Positions 22,996 to 32,151 of a stretch of 35,340 nucleotides of DNA are shown in pieces. How positions within the stretch are numbered: position 1 is the first letter of the stretch; each line of letters opens with the position of its first letter. A program made the position numbers and the translations under genes. The stretch spans positions 1 through 35,340 of the forward strand of contig CAKNMY010000018.1 in the NCBI GenBank assembly GCA_930989745.1, read 5' to 3'. The DNA is from an uncultured Lachnospiraceae bacterium. Lineage in GTDB: Bacteria; Bacillota; Clostridia; Lachnospirales; Lachnospiraceae. The notes beneath the pieces are model-generated. The model worked only from the letters and a program-made list of their open reading frames with translations, made no database searches and was not told where the DNA came from.

Positions 22996-25494
22996 ATGGC
23001 CGAAAAGAATACGTTCAGCAATTCCCCCTTTATTATAGGGATCGGAGCGTCAGCGGGAGGACTGGAGGCACTGCAGCAGTTTTTCCAGCACATGCCTGGA
23101 AACAGCGGCCTGAGCTTTGCTGTGATTCAGCATCTCTCGCCGGATTATAAGAGCCTGATGGCGGATATCCTGGGAAAATACACAGAGATGAAGGTAATGC
23201 AGGCGGAGAATGGGACGCCGGCAGAACCCAATACGGTGTATCTGATTCCGCCGAAGAAGCATATGACGATTGAGGACGGCAGGCTGTTTCTGACAGAATA
23301 CATACATGGAACGCTGAATCATCCAATTGACATTTTTTTCAGCTCCCTTGCAGCGGAGAAAAAGGAGAAGGCGATTGCGGTCGTGCTGTCGGGAACCGGA
23401 ACAGACGGGACCAATGGGATTAAAGCTGTGAAGGAGAATGGAGGCCTTGTGATCGCGCAGCGCCCGGAGACCGCGAAATTTGACGGGATGCCCAAAAGCG
23501 TGATCAATACCGGGCTTGCTGACTTTGTGCTGTCTCCGGATGAAATTGTGGATGAGATTCTGAACTTTATCCAGTATCCGACGCTGATCAAGAATCGTGA
23601 GAAGGAGGAAATTATCACGGATGAAGAGAAATTCACTCAGATTTATGCGATTCTGAAGAAAGTCAGCGGAATTGATTTTACAAATTATAAGAGAACAACG
23701 GTATTTCGGAGAATCGAACGCCGTATGGTGGTAACGCACAGCCCCAGTTTAGCAACGTATGTGACTTTGCTGGGGAATGATGAGGAAGAGTGCAGTATTC
23801 TGGTGAAGGAGATCCTGATCGGAGTGACCAATTTTTTCCGGGATCCGGCATATTTTGAAAAGCTCAAAAGTACGGTTGTCCGAAGCATCGTGGAACGGGC
23901 GGAGGAAAAGGAGCCCATCCGTGTCTGGAGCGCCGGATGTTCCACTGGTGAAGAGGCATATTCGCTCGCCATACTGTTCAGGGAAGTGATGGAAGAGCAG
24001 AACATTCAGCGGGATGTGAAGATTTTTGCGACAGATGTTGACGCCAAGGCGATTGAACAGGCTGGAAAGGGTATTTTTTCCGAGAGCATTGTGGACGATG
24101 TATCGCAGGAGCGGCTGTCAAAGTATTTCAGCAAGAAGAATGATCAGTATCATATCTCAAAGGAAATCCGCAGACTGATCATTTTCGCGCCTCACAATAT
24201 GCTCTCAGATCCACCGTTCGGCAAGCTTGACCTGATCAGCTGCAGGAACGTAATGATATATTTTCAGCCTGTTCTGCAGAGAACTCTCTTTGCGGTCTTT
24301 CATTCCGCGCTGAAAAGCGGCGGCTATCTGTTCCTCGGCAAGAGCGAGACCGCGGGTGAGTACAGCAATGTCTTCCGGAGCGTCTGCAGCGCAGAAAAAA
24401 TATACATACATAAGGGAGAGGGAAAAGTGGATGAGTTCGTGCCGCAGGCCTTCAGCATTCCGAATATCCATACGGTGTCTCCGCGGACCAGCAATGTGAT
24501 TGACAGAGAGAACGCGGGATACAATATGGAAAGTACTTATCTTCAGTTTATGGAGGAGTTTCTCCCGGCGTCGGTTGTGATCAACGAGGCGAATCAGGTG
24601 ATTCATTTCTTTGGAAATTATCATGATTACATTTCGATTGCGCCGGGAAAGGCTACGTTTAATCTGTTCAGTATGATTCACCGGGATTTGAGCCTTGCGG
24701 CATCCACGGCGCTGAACCGCTGCCGCTGTGAGCATACGCCTGTGACCTATACGGGAATTGCGGTGGACTGCGCTTCCGGCAGAAAGAATGTGAGCCTGAC
24801 AGTCAGTCCCATTCCGGAGAACGACAGAGCAGAGAGCGGACTGGTGGCGATGATTTTCATGGAAAATGCCAGCGCGGAGATCGAAGGGGTCACGGAAAAA
24901 TACGATGTGGATACGACAGCGGCAAGAAGGATCGCAGATCTGGAGCAGGAACTTCATGAATCCCAGAATGATCTGAAATCCACGATTGGAGAGCTGGAGA
25001 CGGTAAACGAGGAGCTGCAGGCGGCGAACGAGGAACTGCTGACAGCCAATGAGGAGCTTCAGAGTTCAAATGAGGAACTGCAGTCTGTCAATGAAGAACT
25101 GTACACCGTAAATACAGAGTATCAGCAGAAACTGGACGAGCTGACCATACTCACCAACGATCTCTCGAACTTCCTGTCCTCCACCATGATCGGCATCCTT
25201 TTCGTGGACAGCAAGCTGAATATCCGTAAGTTCACGGAATATGTGGGCCGGGAGTTTCAGCTCATGGATCACGATGTGGGCAGATCGTTTCAGATTTTCG
25301 CTCACAGCTTTCCGGAGGAGGACATTGTAGGGGACGCGAAAGCCGTTCTGAAGAATCTGGTTCCGATAGACCGGGAGGTAACGGCGATGAACGGCCGGTA
25401 TTATACGCTTCGCATCGCTCCCTACCGCACGACGGAGAATAATATCCGGGGACTGGTCATTACGATCATAGATAGCCTGGGTGAGAAAGAGTAA
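22996..25494 (+). CDS. CheB-CheR-PAS fusion protein (methylesterase + methyltransferase)
   Basis: 832 residues; ATG 22996 has AAAGGAGGCC about 10 bases upstream. Domains: CheB methylesterase about 10-195 with the triad Ser19 (GIGASAGG), His46 (VIQHLSPDY) and Asp137 (GTGTDGTNG) and no receiver domain. CheR methyltransferase spans about 215-475, with the SAM loop VWSAGCSTGEEAYS and ISCRNVMIYF. An intermediate PAS-like stretch (about 510-625) follows. A long coiled coil (about 635-715) has repeated NEELQ-type heptads, and a C-terminal PAS domain spans about 715-830. Such fusions act on unknown receptors and are often joined to kinases; here no histidine kinase domain follows. No chemoreceptor or CheA gene is nearby. 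It probably forms a signalling unit with the EAL protein (inference). Confidence 0.9.
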   Translation: MAEKNTFSNSPFIIGIGASAGGLEALQQFFQHMPGNSGLSFAVIQHLSPDYKSLMADILGKYTEMKVMQAENGTPAEPNTVYLIPPKKHMTIEDGRLFLTEYIHGTLNHPIDIFFSSLAAEKKEKAIAVVLSGTGTDGTNGIKAVKENGGLVIAQRPETAKFDGMPKSVINTGLADFVLSPDEIVDEILNFIQYPTLIKNREKEEIITDEEKFTQIYAILKKVSGIDFTNYKRTTVFRRIERRMVVTHSPSLATYVTLLGNDEEECSILVKEILIGVTNFFRDPAYFEKLKSTVVRSIVERAEEKEPIRVWSAGCSTGEEAYSLAILFREVMEEQNIQRDVKIFATDVDAKAIEQAGKGIFSESIVDDVSQERLSKYFSKKNDQYHISKEIRRLIIFAPHNMLSDPPFGKLDLISCRNVMIYFQPVLQRTLFAVFHSALKSGGYLFLGKSETAGEYSNVFRSVCSAEKIYIHKGEGKVDEFVPQAFSIPNIHTVSPRTSNVIDRENAGYNMESTYLQFMEEFLPASVVINEANQVIHFFGNYHDYISIAPGKATFNLFSMIHRDLSLAASTALNRCRCEHTPVTYTGIAVDCASGRKNVSLTVSPIPENDRAESGLVAMIFMENASAEIEGVTEKYDVDTTAARRIADLEQELHESQNDLKSTIGELETVNEELQAANEELLTANEELQSSNEELQSVNEELYTVNTEYQQKLDELTILTNDLSNFLSSTMIGILFVDSKLNIRKFTEYVGREFQLMDHDVGRSFQIFAHSFPEEDIVGDAKAVLKNLVPIDREVTAMNGRYYTLRIAPYRTTENNIRGLVITIIDSLGEKE

Positions 25495-25507
25495 GAGTTA
25501 CCCCCCC

Positions 25508-25570
25508 CTTGTGATTTTGTGGAAAAGAAAGAGTTTTCCTCTTGTGGTTTTGCGGAAAACCTATTATAAT
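25508..25570 (+). promoter_or_regulatory. Promoter with 33-base-spaced direct repeats upstream of the MFS gene
   Basis: TTGTGG (25542-25547), 17 bases, TATAAT (25565-25570). A 19-base element occurs at 25508-25526 and again at 25541-25559 with 17 of 19 identical (33-base period, about three helical turns). The second copy overlaps the -35 box. GTTTTCC and GGAAAAC also form an inverted repeat at 25533-25560. An eight-C run precedes the region. A regulator-binding role is inferred. Confidence 0.5.
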
Positions 25571-25606
25571 AGACGTGAATTTCCATAAAAGCACAAGGGG
25601 GTATTT

Positions 25607-26794
25607 ATGTATTCATTATTGCTTGTGATTATTTACGTGGCATTCATCAGCCTCGGACTTCCGGATTCACTTCTCGGATCCGCGTGGCCGGTGATGCACG
25701 GGGAGCTTAATGTTCCGGTCTCTTACGCGGGAGCGGTCACGATGATCATCGCGGGAGGGACGATTGTGTCGAGTCTGTGCTCTGACCGGCTGACAAGGAA
25801 ACTGGGCGCAGGGCTTGTGACTGCAGTCAGCGTGCTCATGACAGCAGTGGCGCTGTTCGGATTTTCCGTATCCGGTGAGTTCTGGATGCTGTGCCTCTGG
25901 GCAATTCCCTACGGCCTGGGCGCGGGAGCAGTGGATGCCGCGCTGAATAACTATGTGGCGCTTCATTACGCGTCCCGCCATATGAGCTGGCTGCACTGCT
26001 TCTGGGGCATCGGCGCTTCCATCAGCCCGTACATTATGAGCTTTGCTCTGACCGGCGGGCACGGATGGAGCAGCGGCTACCGCTACGTGTCTCTGATCCA
26101 GATTGTGCTTTCCGCCTGTCTGTTTGTGAGCCTTCCTCTCTGGGGAATGCATCAGGCGCAGAAAGCGGAAGAACAAGTGGAGGCAAAAGCGCTTACGTTC
26201 GGCCAGATGATGAAAATACCCGGCGTTGCCGCAGTTCTGATTCTGTTCTTCGGCTACTGCGCGCTCGAGCAGACGACCGGTCTGTGGGCGAGCAGTTATC
26301 TGGCGGATCACCGCGAGGTGAGCGCGGAGACAGCGGCACAGTTCGCGTCACTGTTTTTCCTGGGAATCACGTTCGGGCGATTCCTCTGCGGGTTTGTGGC
26401 AGACCGCCTGGGAGACAGGACGCTGATCCGCGCCGGAATACTCACAGCCGCGGCTGGAATCGTACTGGTCCTGCTGCCTGTGCAGGCGGATTTCCCCGCG
26501 CTGGCAGGACTCATCATCATAGGCTTTGGCTGCGCGCCGATCTATCCGTCGATCATTCACGCCACGCCGTTCAATTTTGGAAAAGAGAATTCGCAGGCGA
26601 TTATCGGCGTGCAGATGGCGAGCGCGTATGTGGGCACGACGTTTATGCCGCCGCTTTTCGGCGTCGTGGCATCACATCTTGGGATCTGGCTGTATCCCGC
26701 ATATCTGATGGTGTTTGCGCTGCTGATGCTGATTCTCTCAGAATCGCTCAACCGCACGATTGACAGGGAAAGAAAAAGGAGGAAAATATCATGA
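25607..26794 (+). CDS. Major facilitator superfamily transporter
   Basis: 395 residues with 12 predicted TM helices and a central basic/polar loop (HQAQKAEEQVEAKAL). The ATG follows AAGGGGG. Motif-like stretches: DRLTRKLG and DRLGDR after helices 2 and 8, and LPDSLLGSAWPVM in helix 1, which resembles the fucose-permease-like (FHS/YfkF) MFS branch. The substrate is probably a sugar or oligosaccharide, because its stop overlaps the start of the GH31 alpha-glucosidase by 4 bases (ATGA). Uptake of an alpha-glucoside for the enzyme is the natural reading but is unproven. Confidence 0.85.
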   Translation: MYSLLLVIIYVAFISLGLPDSLLGSAWPVMHGELNVPVSYAGAVTMIIAGGTIVSSLCSDRLTRKLGAGLVTAVSVLMTAVALFGFSVSGEFWMLCLWAIPYGLGAGAVDAALNNYVALHYASRHMSWLHCFWGIGASISPYIMSFALTGGHGWSSGYRYVSLIQIVLSACLFVSLPLWGMHQAQKAEEQVEAKALTFGQMMKIPGVAAVLILFFGYCALEQTTGLWASSYLADHREVSAETAAQFASLFFLGITFGRFLCGFVADRLGDRTLIRAGILTAAAGIVLVLLPVQADFPALAGLIIIGFGCAPIYPSIIHATPFNFGKENSQAIIGVQMASAYVGTTFMPPLFGVVASHLGIWLYPAYLMVFALLMLILSESLNRTIDRERKRRKIS

Positions 26795-28803
26795 TTCAGA
26801 GATTTCTATATGGAAGCATGATCGAGACAGAGGCAGTTCTCGATAAGCCAAAAGCCGAGCAGGGAGACCTGCCGCGCTTTTGTGTCGATGAAGCGCGCAG
26901 AGAATTCACCTATATAATGGAAGAAAAAGAGCGCATCTACGGGCTTGGTGAAAATGTCCGGGGCATGAATAAGAGGGGCTGGATTTATGAGAGCCGCTGC
27001 TCGGATGATCCGGAGCATCTGGAGGACAAGACGGCGCTGTACGGAGCCCACAATTTTCTTCTGGCAGATGGAAAGGAGCCGTTTGGAATCTTCATCGACT
27101 ATCCGGGTGTGCTGACGTTTGACGTGGGTTACACACGCAGAAATGAACTGCGGATTACTGCTGCAGACTGGAATCTCGAAGTGTATTTTATCACGGGCGA
27201 GAACTGCCGTGACATTGTCCGCCAGTTCCGCGGTCTGATCGGCAGAAGCTATATTCCGCCGCTGTGGGCGTTCGGTTACGGCCAGAGCCGCTGGAGCTAT
27301 ATGAATGAGGATGAGGTGCGGGAAGTCGTGCGCCGTCACAGAGAACTCGGCATTCCGCTCGACAGTGTCTACCTTGACATCGACTATATGGAGCGGTATA
27401 AGGACTTTACTGTAAATGAAGAGAGTTTCCCCGACTTTGCGGCGTTCAATCAGGAGATGAGAGAAGCTGGCATTCATCTGGTGCCGATCATTGATGCGGG
27501 CGTGAAGCAGGAGGACGGCTATCCGGTCTATGAGGAGGGCATTGAGAAGGGATATTTCTGCAAAAAAGCAGATGGAAGTCCCTTCGTCGCTGCCGTATGG
27601 CCTGGAAAAGCGCTCTTTCCCGATATGCTGAACAGTGAGGCGCGCGAGTGGTTCGGAAATTGGTATCAGTTCCTGCTGGATCAGGGCGTGGAAGGTTTTT
27701 GGAATGATATGAACGAACCGGCGATTTTCTACACGGAGGACCGGCTGAAGGATGCACAGGATAAGCTAGATGCCTATAAAGGAAAAAATATGGATCTGAA
27801 TGAGTTTTTCGCGTTCAAGGACCTGGTCTTCGGACTCCAGAACAATGTGGAGGATTATAAAGAATTTTATCACGATATGGACGGCGTAAAAGTACGCCAT
27901 GACAGAGTTCACAATCTGTTCGGGTACGGTATGACCCGCGCGGCAGGCGAGGCGTTTGACCGGCTCGTGCCTGAGAAGAGAATTCTGATGTTTTCCCGGG
28001 CTTCCTATATCGGTATGCACCGCTACGGCGGAATCTGGCAGGGCGACAATAAGTCCTGGTGGTCGCATCTGCTGCTGAATCTGAAAATGATGCCGTCGCT
28101 GAATATGTGCGGCTTCCTGTACACAGGCGCAGATCTGGGCGGCTTTGGAGGAAATGTCACGGAAGATCTGATGCTTCGCTGGCTCGCGCTGGGAATTTTC
28201 ACGCCTTTAATGCGAAATCACTCGGCGATCGGAACGAGGCGGCAGGAAGTATACCAGTTTGAGGAGATCGATGCCTTCCGTCATCTGATCGGGCTGCGCT
28301 ACCGCCTGATTCCGTATCTCTACAGCGAATTTATGAAAGCGGCGCTTTCCGGAGACATGATGTTCCGCCCGCTCGCGTTTGACTATCCGGGCGATGAGCG
28401 CGCGGCAGAGGTGGAGGACCAGCTTCTCCTTGGAAACGAGCTGATGCTCGCGCCGGTGTACGAACAGAACGCTTCCGGACGGTACGTCTATCTGCCGGAA
28501 ACAATGAAGCAGCTCCGGTTCCGTATGGACGGTACGATCGAGGAGACTGTGCTCGAAGCCGGCAGCCATTATGTGGAAATTCCGCTGAGCGATGTGGTCA
28601 TTTACCTGCGGCCGAACTGCATGCTGGTGCTGGCGGATGAGGCGAAGTGTGTGGAGGAGATTGACTTTGAAAATCTGAAGACGATCTGCTGCGCGTCGGG
28701 AGCTGAGGAGATTAGATATACTTATTATAGAGATAACGGGTATGAGAAGGATTACGAAAATCCGGAACATATGAAGGAAATAAGGGTAAAGACTAAAAAA
28801 TAA
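26791..28803 (+). CDS. GH31 alpha-glucosidase (Ruminococcus obeum Ro-alphaG1-like)
   Basis: 670 residues, cytosolic, no signal peptide. The compact length and sequence follow the R. obeum (Blautia) GH31 enzyme closely from memory: RYIYGLGENVRG-like N-domain, RSYIPPLWAFGYGQSRW, GFWNDMNEPAIF, HRYGGIWQGDNKSWW, YTGADLGGFGGN. The catalytic nucleophile is Asp306 (WNDMNEP) and the acid/base Asp419 (WQGDN), one residue offset from 307 and 420 in the R. obeum protein. That enzyme prefers alpha-1,6-linked isomaltose, so isomalto-oligosaccharides or similar are the likely substrate (inference). It is coupled to the MFS gene by ATGA overlap and followed by a terminator. Confidence 0.92.
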   Translation: MIQRFLYGSMIETEAVLDKPKAEQGDLPRFCVDEARREFTYIMEEKERIYGLGENVRGMNKRGWIYESRCSDDPEHLEDKTALYGAHNFLLADGKEPFGIFIDYPGVLTFDVGYTRRNELRITAADWNLEVYFITGENCRDIVRQFRGLIGRSYIPPLWAFGYGQSRWSYMNEDEVREVVRRHRELGIPLDSVYLDIDYMERYKDFTVNEESFPDFAAFNQEMREAGIHLVPIIDAGVKQEDGYPVYEEGIEKGYFCKKADGSPFVAAVWPGKALFPDMLNSEAREWFGNWYQFLLDQGVEGFWNDMNEPAIFYTEDRLKDAQDKLDAYKGKNMDLNEFFAFKDLVFGLQNNVEDYKEFYHDMDGVKVRHDRVHNLFGYGMTRAAGEAFDRLVPEKRILMFSRASYIGMHRYGGIWQGDNKSWWSHLLLNLKMMPSLNMCGFLYTGADLGGFGGNVTEDLMLRWLALGIFTPLMRNHSAIGTRRQEVYQFEEIDAFRHLIGLRYRLIPYLYSEFMKAALSGDMMFRPLAFDYPGDERAAEVEDQLLLGNELMLAPVYEQNASGRYVYLPETMKQLRFRMDGTIEETVLEAGSHYVEIPLSDVVIYLRPNCMLVLADEAKCVEEIDFENLKTICCASGAEEIRYTYYRDNGYEKDYENPEHMKEIRVKTKK

Positions 28804-28808
28804 AATGG

Positions 28809-28858
28809 AATCCTGATTTACCAGTGCAGGCACTGCCTCCTGGAAATCAGGATTTTTT
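28809..28858 (+). terminator. Intrinsic terminator after the alpha-glucosidase gene
   Basis: AATCCTGATTT (28809-28819) pairs perfectly with AAATCAGGATT (28844-28854), an inner CCAG/CTGG extends the stem, and T6 follows. Confidence 0.88.
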
Positions 28859-28859
28859 A

Positions 28860-29187
28860 TTTGAAATGCAGTGGGAATTTTACAAAAAGCAGGAAAAAAA
28901 ACGGCCGACAATTTACATTCTGGTAAAACTCAAAAAAAGTATTCAGAAATGGCTGTTTGCTTTAAGGGGAAATATCAGATAAATTTTGTCGAAATATATA
29001 TAAGACATACGAAAGGTAAGGGCGAATTTGTAAAAACATATAAAAAAACAGTATTTCTGAAGGTTTACCGAAAATTAACAGAAAGAGAAAAGCGGAGTTT
29101 ACACAGACCAGCTATAATAGTGCCTGAAATCGAAAGAAACAAAATTGCAGCGGAAAATAAACCGCTGGAGTATTGGAGGAAAAGCAA
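28860..29187 (+). promoter_or_regulatory. AT-rich leader upstream of the ABC importer operon
   Basis: No convincing gene in this stretch. A good -10 (TATAAT, 29113-29118) lacks a consensus -35 at 17 bases, suggesting an activator-dependent promoter. Just upstream TTTACC (29064-29069) and TTAACA (29075-29080) lie 11 bases apart, the spacing of PhoP half-sites in Firmicutes. A further TTTACA at 29098 is one base off phase. Phosphate-starvation control would suit a glycerophosphodiester system, but only two half-sites are seen. An open frame from 28871 is not supported by codon pattern or ribosome site. Confidence 0.35.
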
Positions 29188-30315
29188 ATGTCAGATTTGT
29201 TTCTGAAAAACGTATGTAAATCATACGAGAAAAAGCAGGACAAAGCGCAGTATGCAGTAAAAGATTTTACGCTGAAGATTGAGGATGGCGAGTTTGTCAT
29301 ATTCGTAGGTCCCTCAGGATGCGGAAAATCTACAACACTCAGAATGATAGCGGGTCTTGAGGATATTACGGGAGGAGAACTGTGGATTGACGGAAAACTC
29401 TGTAATTACGTGGAACCGGGAGAGAGAGACCTATCCATGGTATTTCAGAATTACGCACTTTATCCGAATATGAATGTTTATGACAACATGGCGTTCTCCC
29501 TGTCTGTAAGAAAAGTGCCGAAAAAGGAAATTGATAAAAAAGTACATGAAACTGCTGAGATTCTGGGACTGGAATCACTGCTGAAACGAAGGCCGGGCGA
29601 GCTGTCCGGCGGACAAAAGCAGCGCGTAGCGATAGGAAGCGCGATTATGAGAAGTCCTAAGGCTTTCCTGATGGATGAGCCCCTGTCCAATCTTGACGCG
29701 AAGCTCAGATCCCAGATGCGTGTGGAGCTGGCAAAGCTGCATGAGAGTCTGGGTACCACAATGATTTATGTTACGCATGACCAGACCGAGGCTATGACAC
29801 TGGGGACAAAAATTGTGGTTATGAAAGACGGAATTATTCAGCAGGCGGACAGCCCCAAAGAAGTCTATGACAATCCGGCAAATATGTTCGTTGCAGGATT
29901 TATCGGATCACCGTCCATGAATTTCTTTAATGGAAGAATCCGTACTTACGCAGGGATGCCAGTGTTTGAAACAGTAACCGGAGAAAGGCTGGAAATTCCG
30001 GGAAGCAGAGGAAAAGTTTTGGAGGAAAAGTACCGCAATAAGTGGGTAATTCTTGGAATTCGTCCGGAACATTTTCTGACAAAGACTGACGGAAGCGGCA
30101 GCTGTTTAACAGGCGAGATTACCGCCAGAGAGATGCTGGGAGCTGAATCTATTGTATATCTGAAAACTGCAGCCGAGGAGGCAGCGGCAAGAGTGCCGGT
30201 TGAGACTCCGGGGAAACCGGGAGATAAGCTGACGCTCAGCGCAGATATGGAACGAGCGCATTTCTTTGACGGACATACGAATGAAAATATCTTTTATCAG
30301 GGGGGCAGACAATGA
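29188..30315 (+). CDS. ugpC: ABC importer ATP-binding protein (UgpC/MsmK type)
   Basis: 375 residues; ATG 29188 has GGAGG (29175-29179) at 8 bases. Nucleotide-binding domain with Walker A GPSGCGKST, Q-loop FQNYALYP, signature LSGGQKQR, Walker B FLMDEPLSNLD, and H-loop VTHD. The C-terminal OB-fold regulatory region (about 240-375) is typical of CUT1 sugar/G3P ATPases. It energises uptake by the two permeases that follow. MsmK-type ATPases are often shared among importers, but here the gene is in the operon. Its stop overlaps the permease start by 4 bases. The sn-glycerol-3-phosphate or glycerophosphodiester assignment comes from the downstream ugpQ gene. Confidence 0.85.
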   Translation: MSDLFLKNVCKSYEKKQDKAQYAVKDFTLKIEDGEFVIFVGPSGCGKSTTLRMIAGLEDITGGELWIDGKLCNYVEPGERDLSMVFQNYALYPNMNVYDNMAFSLSVRKVPKKEIDKKVHETAEILGLESLLKRRPGELSGGQKQRVAIGSAIMRSPKAFLMDEPLSNLDAKLRSQMRVELAKLHESLGTTMIYVTHDQTEAMTLGTKIVVMKDGIIQQADSPKEVYDNPANMFVAGFIGSPSMNFFNGRIRTYAGMPVFETVTGERLEIPGSRGKVLEEKYRNKWVILGIRPEHFLTKTDGSGSCLTGEITAREMLGAESIVYLKTAAEEAAARVPVETPGKPGDKLTLSADMERAHFFDGHTNENIFYQGGRQ

Positions 30316-31181
30316 ATCGGTTTATAGAAAAATTGAAGCAGGGAAACGCATATCTGTATCTGATCCCTTGCTTTCTTATCTTTGGAGTATTCTTATTTTA
30401 TCCGTTTGTGAAAACAATTTATCTTAGTTTTTATAAAACGGATAAGCTCGGACAGGCCAAACTGTTTGTGGGTGCTGAGAATTATACAGATCTGTTTACA
30501 TCGGAAGCCTTTTACAACAGTCTTTTCGTAACGCTGATTTTTGTTGTAATCGTAGTTGTAGGCAGTATGCTGATTGGATTAATTGCCGCCGTACTTTGCA
30601 GTAAAGCATTTCCGGGAATCCGATTTTTCAGCACATCGTATGCTCTGCCTATGGCAATCGCATCCAGCGGAGCAGCGATGATCTTCAAAATTATCTTAAA
30701 TCCTACAATCGGTATTTTAAATAAACTGACAGGACTGGATATTAACTGGATTAATGATCCGAAATACGCGCTGATCTGTGTAGCAGTTCTGACGGCATGG
30801 CTGAACAGCGGAATAAACTTTCTGTATTTCTCGGCGGGATTGGGAAATATTGATGATACAATTTATGAACGTGCTTCCGTCGATGGGGCGAGTGCAGTAC
30901 AGAAGTTTTTCCGTCTGACGCTTCCAGGACTGAGTCCGATTATGTTTTACACACTGGTAGTTAATATTATTCAGGCATTTCAGTCTTTTGGACAGGTGAA
31001 AATCCTGACACAGGGCGGACCGGGCGAGTCCACGAATCTGATCGTATATTCTATCTACAGAGACGCATTCTTTAACTATAAATTCGGAAGCGCAGCGGCA
31101 CAGTCTGTAGTGTTGTTCATAATTATTATGCTTCTGACTCTGGTAATGTTCCGAGTAGAGAAGAAAGGAGTAAAATACTGA
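30312..31181 (+). CDS. ugpA: ABC importer permease (UgpA/MalF-like)
   Basis: 289 residues with six TM helices. The first is AYLYLIPCFLIFGVFLFYPF. The cytoplasmic EAA loop reads YERASVDGASAVQKFFRLTLPGLSPIM and contacts the ATPase. ATG 30312 overlaps the ATPase stop, and its own stop overlaps the next gene by one base. It forms the channel with the second permease. Substrate as for the operon. Confidence 0.87.
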   Translation: MNRFIEKLKQGNAYLYLIPCFLIFGVFLFYPFVKTIYLSFYKTDKLGQAKLFVGAENYTDLFTSEAFYNSLFVTLIFVVIVVVGSMLIGLIAAVLCSKAFPGIRFFSTSYALPMAIASSGAAMIFKIILNPTIGILNKLTGLDINWINDPKYALICVAVLTAWLNSGINFLYFSAGLGNIDDTIYERASVDGASAVQKFFRLTLPGLSPIMFYTLVVNIIQAFQSFGQVKILTQGGPGESTNLIVYSIYRDAFFNYKFGSAAAQSVVLFIIIMLLTLVMFRVEKKGVKY

Positions 31182-32098
31182 TGGCGGAGATAAACGAAAC
31201 AATTACGATGGAAAATTGGCAGTACAATGAGCAGGAAATAAAGCGGCTGCACATTGCAATGAATGCGAGGGCACTGAGGAAAAGAAGAATACGGAAAACG
31301 GTTCTGATCACATTGAATATTGTGATGGCAGTATTTATTCTGTTTCCGCTTCTGTATACGGTGAGCGTATCTCTGATGCCGTCGGATCAGCTCTTTACAA
31401 TGGATATGAACCTGCTGCCGAAGAGCCCGACGCTGGATAACTACGCAAGGGCACTTACGCAAGTTCCGCTGGTGCGGTTCATTCTGAACTCTTTTCTGGT
31501 AGCAGGATGTATTACACTGGGACAGATTGTCACATGTTCTCTGGCAGCGTTTGCTTTCTCGTTTCTGGAGTTCAGGGGAAAAAATGTACTGTTTATGCTG
31601 GTAATGGCGACCATGATGGTTCCCGGAGAGGCAACGATTATTTCCAATTATCTGACTGTGAGCAGCATGGGACTTCTGGATACGTATCCGGTACTGATCC
31701 TTCCGTCTCTGACATCCGCTATGGGAATTTTCCTGTTCCGCCAGTTCTACATGACTTTTCCAAAGTCGCTGTATGAGTCGGCGAAGCTGGACGGGTGTGG
31801 AAATTTAAAGTTTATTGTAAAGATTCTGATTCCTCTGACAAAGTCAGCAATCGGCGCTATGGCGGTATATACTTTCATCAACGCATGGAATATGTACATG
31901 TGGCCGCTGCTTGTAACCGGATCTGAGGAAATGCGTACAGTTCAGATCGGTATCAGTATGTTAAACAGTGTGGATGCACAGTCTATTACACTTATGATGG
32001 CTGGTGTTGTGGCAATCATCATTCCTTCGATGGTCATTTTCATTGTTGGACAAAAGCAGTTAATCCGTGGAATGTTTTCAGGAGCAGTCAAGGGCTGA
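31181..32098 (+). CDS. ugpE: ABC importer permease (UgpE/MalG-like)
   Basis: 305 residues with a long cytosolic N-terminal tail (about 1-45, including AMNARALRKRRIRK) longer than usual for the family, then six TM helices. EAA loop: YESAKLDGCGNLKFIVKILIPL. ATG 31181 shares a base with the upstream stop. An internal start such as ATG 31208 would shorten the tail, but AGAAAGGAG sits well placed for 31181. Confidence 0.86.
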   Translation: MAEINETITMENWQYNEQEIKRLHIAMNARALRKRRIRKTVLITLNIVMAVFILFPLLYTVSVSLMPSDQLFTMDMNLLPKSPTLDNYARALTQVPLVRFILNSFLVAGCITLGQIVTCSLAAFAFSFLEFRGKNVLFMLVMATMMVPGEATIISNYLTVSSMGLLDTYPVLILPSLTSAMGIFLFRQFYMTFPKSLYESAKLDGCGNLKFIVKILIPLTKSAIGAMAVYTFINAWNMYMWPLLVTGSEEMRTVQIGISMLNSVDAQSITLMMAGVVAIIIPSMVIFIVGQKQLIRGMFSGAVKG

Positions 32099-32151
32099 CC
32101 TGATGCAGAAATATATATCAACACATAGAACAAAACAGGAGAAAAACAGTT

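Noticed and set aside
25000..25115. Tandem DNA repeat of about 21 bases
   Set aside because: It is the coding pattern of the NEELQ heptad coiled coil in the CheB-CheR fusion, with variable codons; not an independent repeat.
28871..29206. Open frame between the alpha-glucosidase and the importer operon
   Set aside because: No ribosome site, unlikely composition, overlaps the -10 and the start of the ATPase gene.
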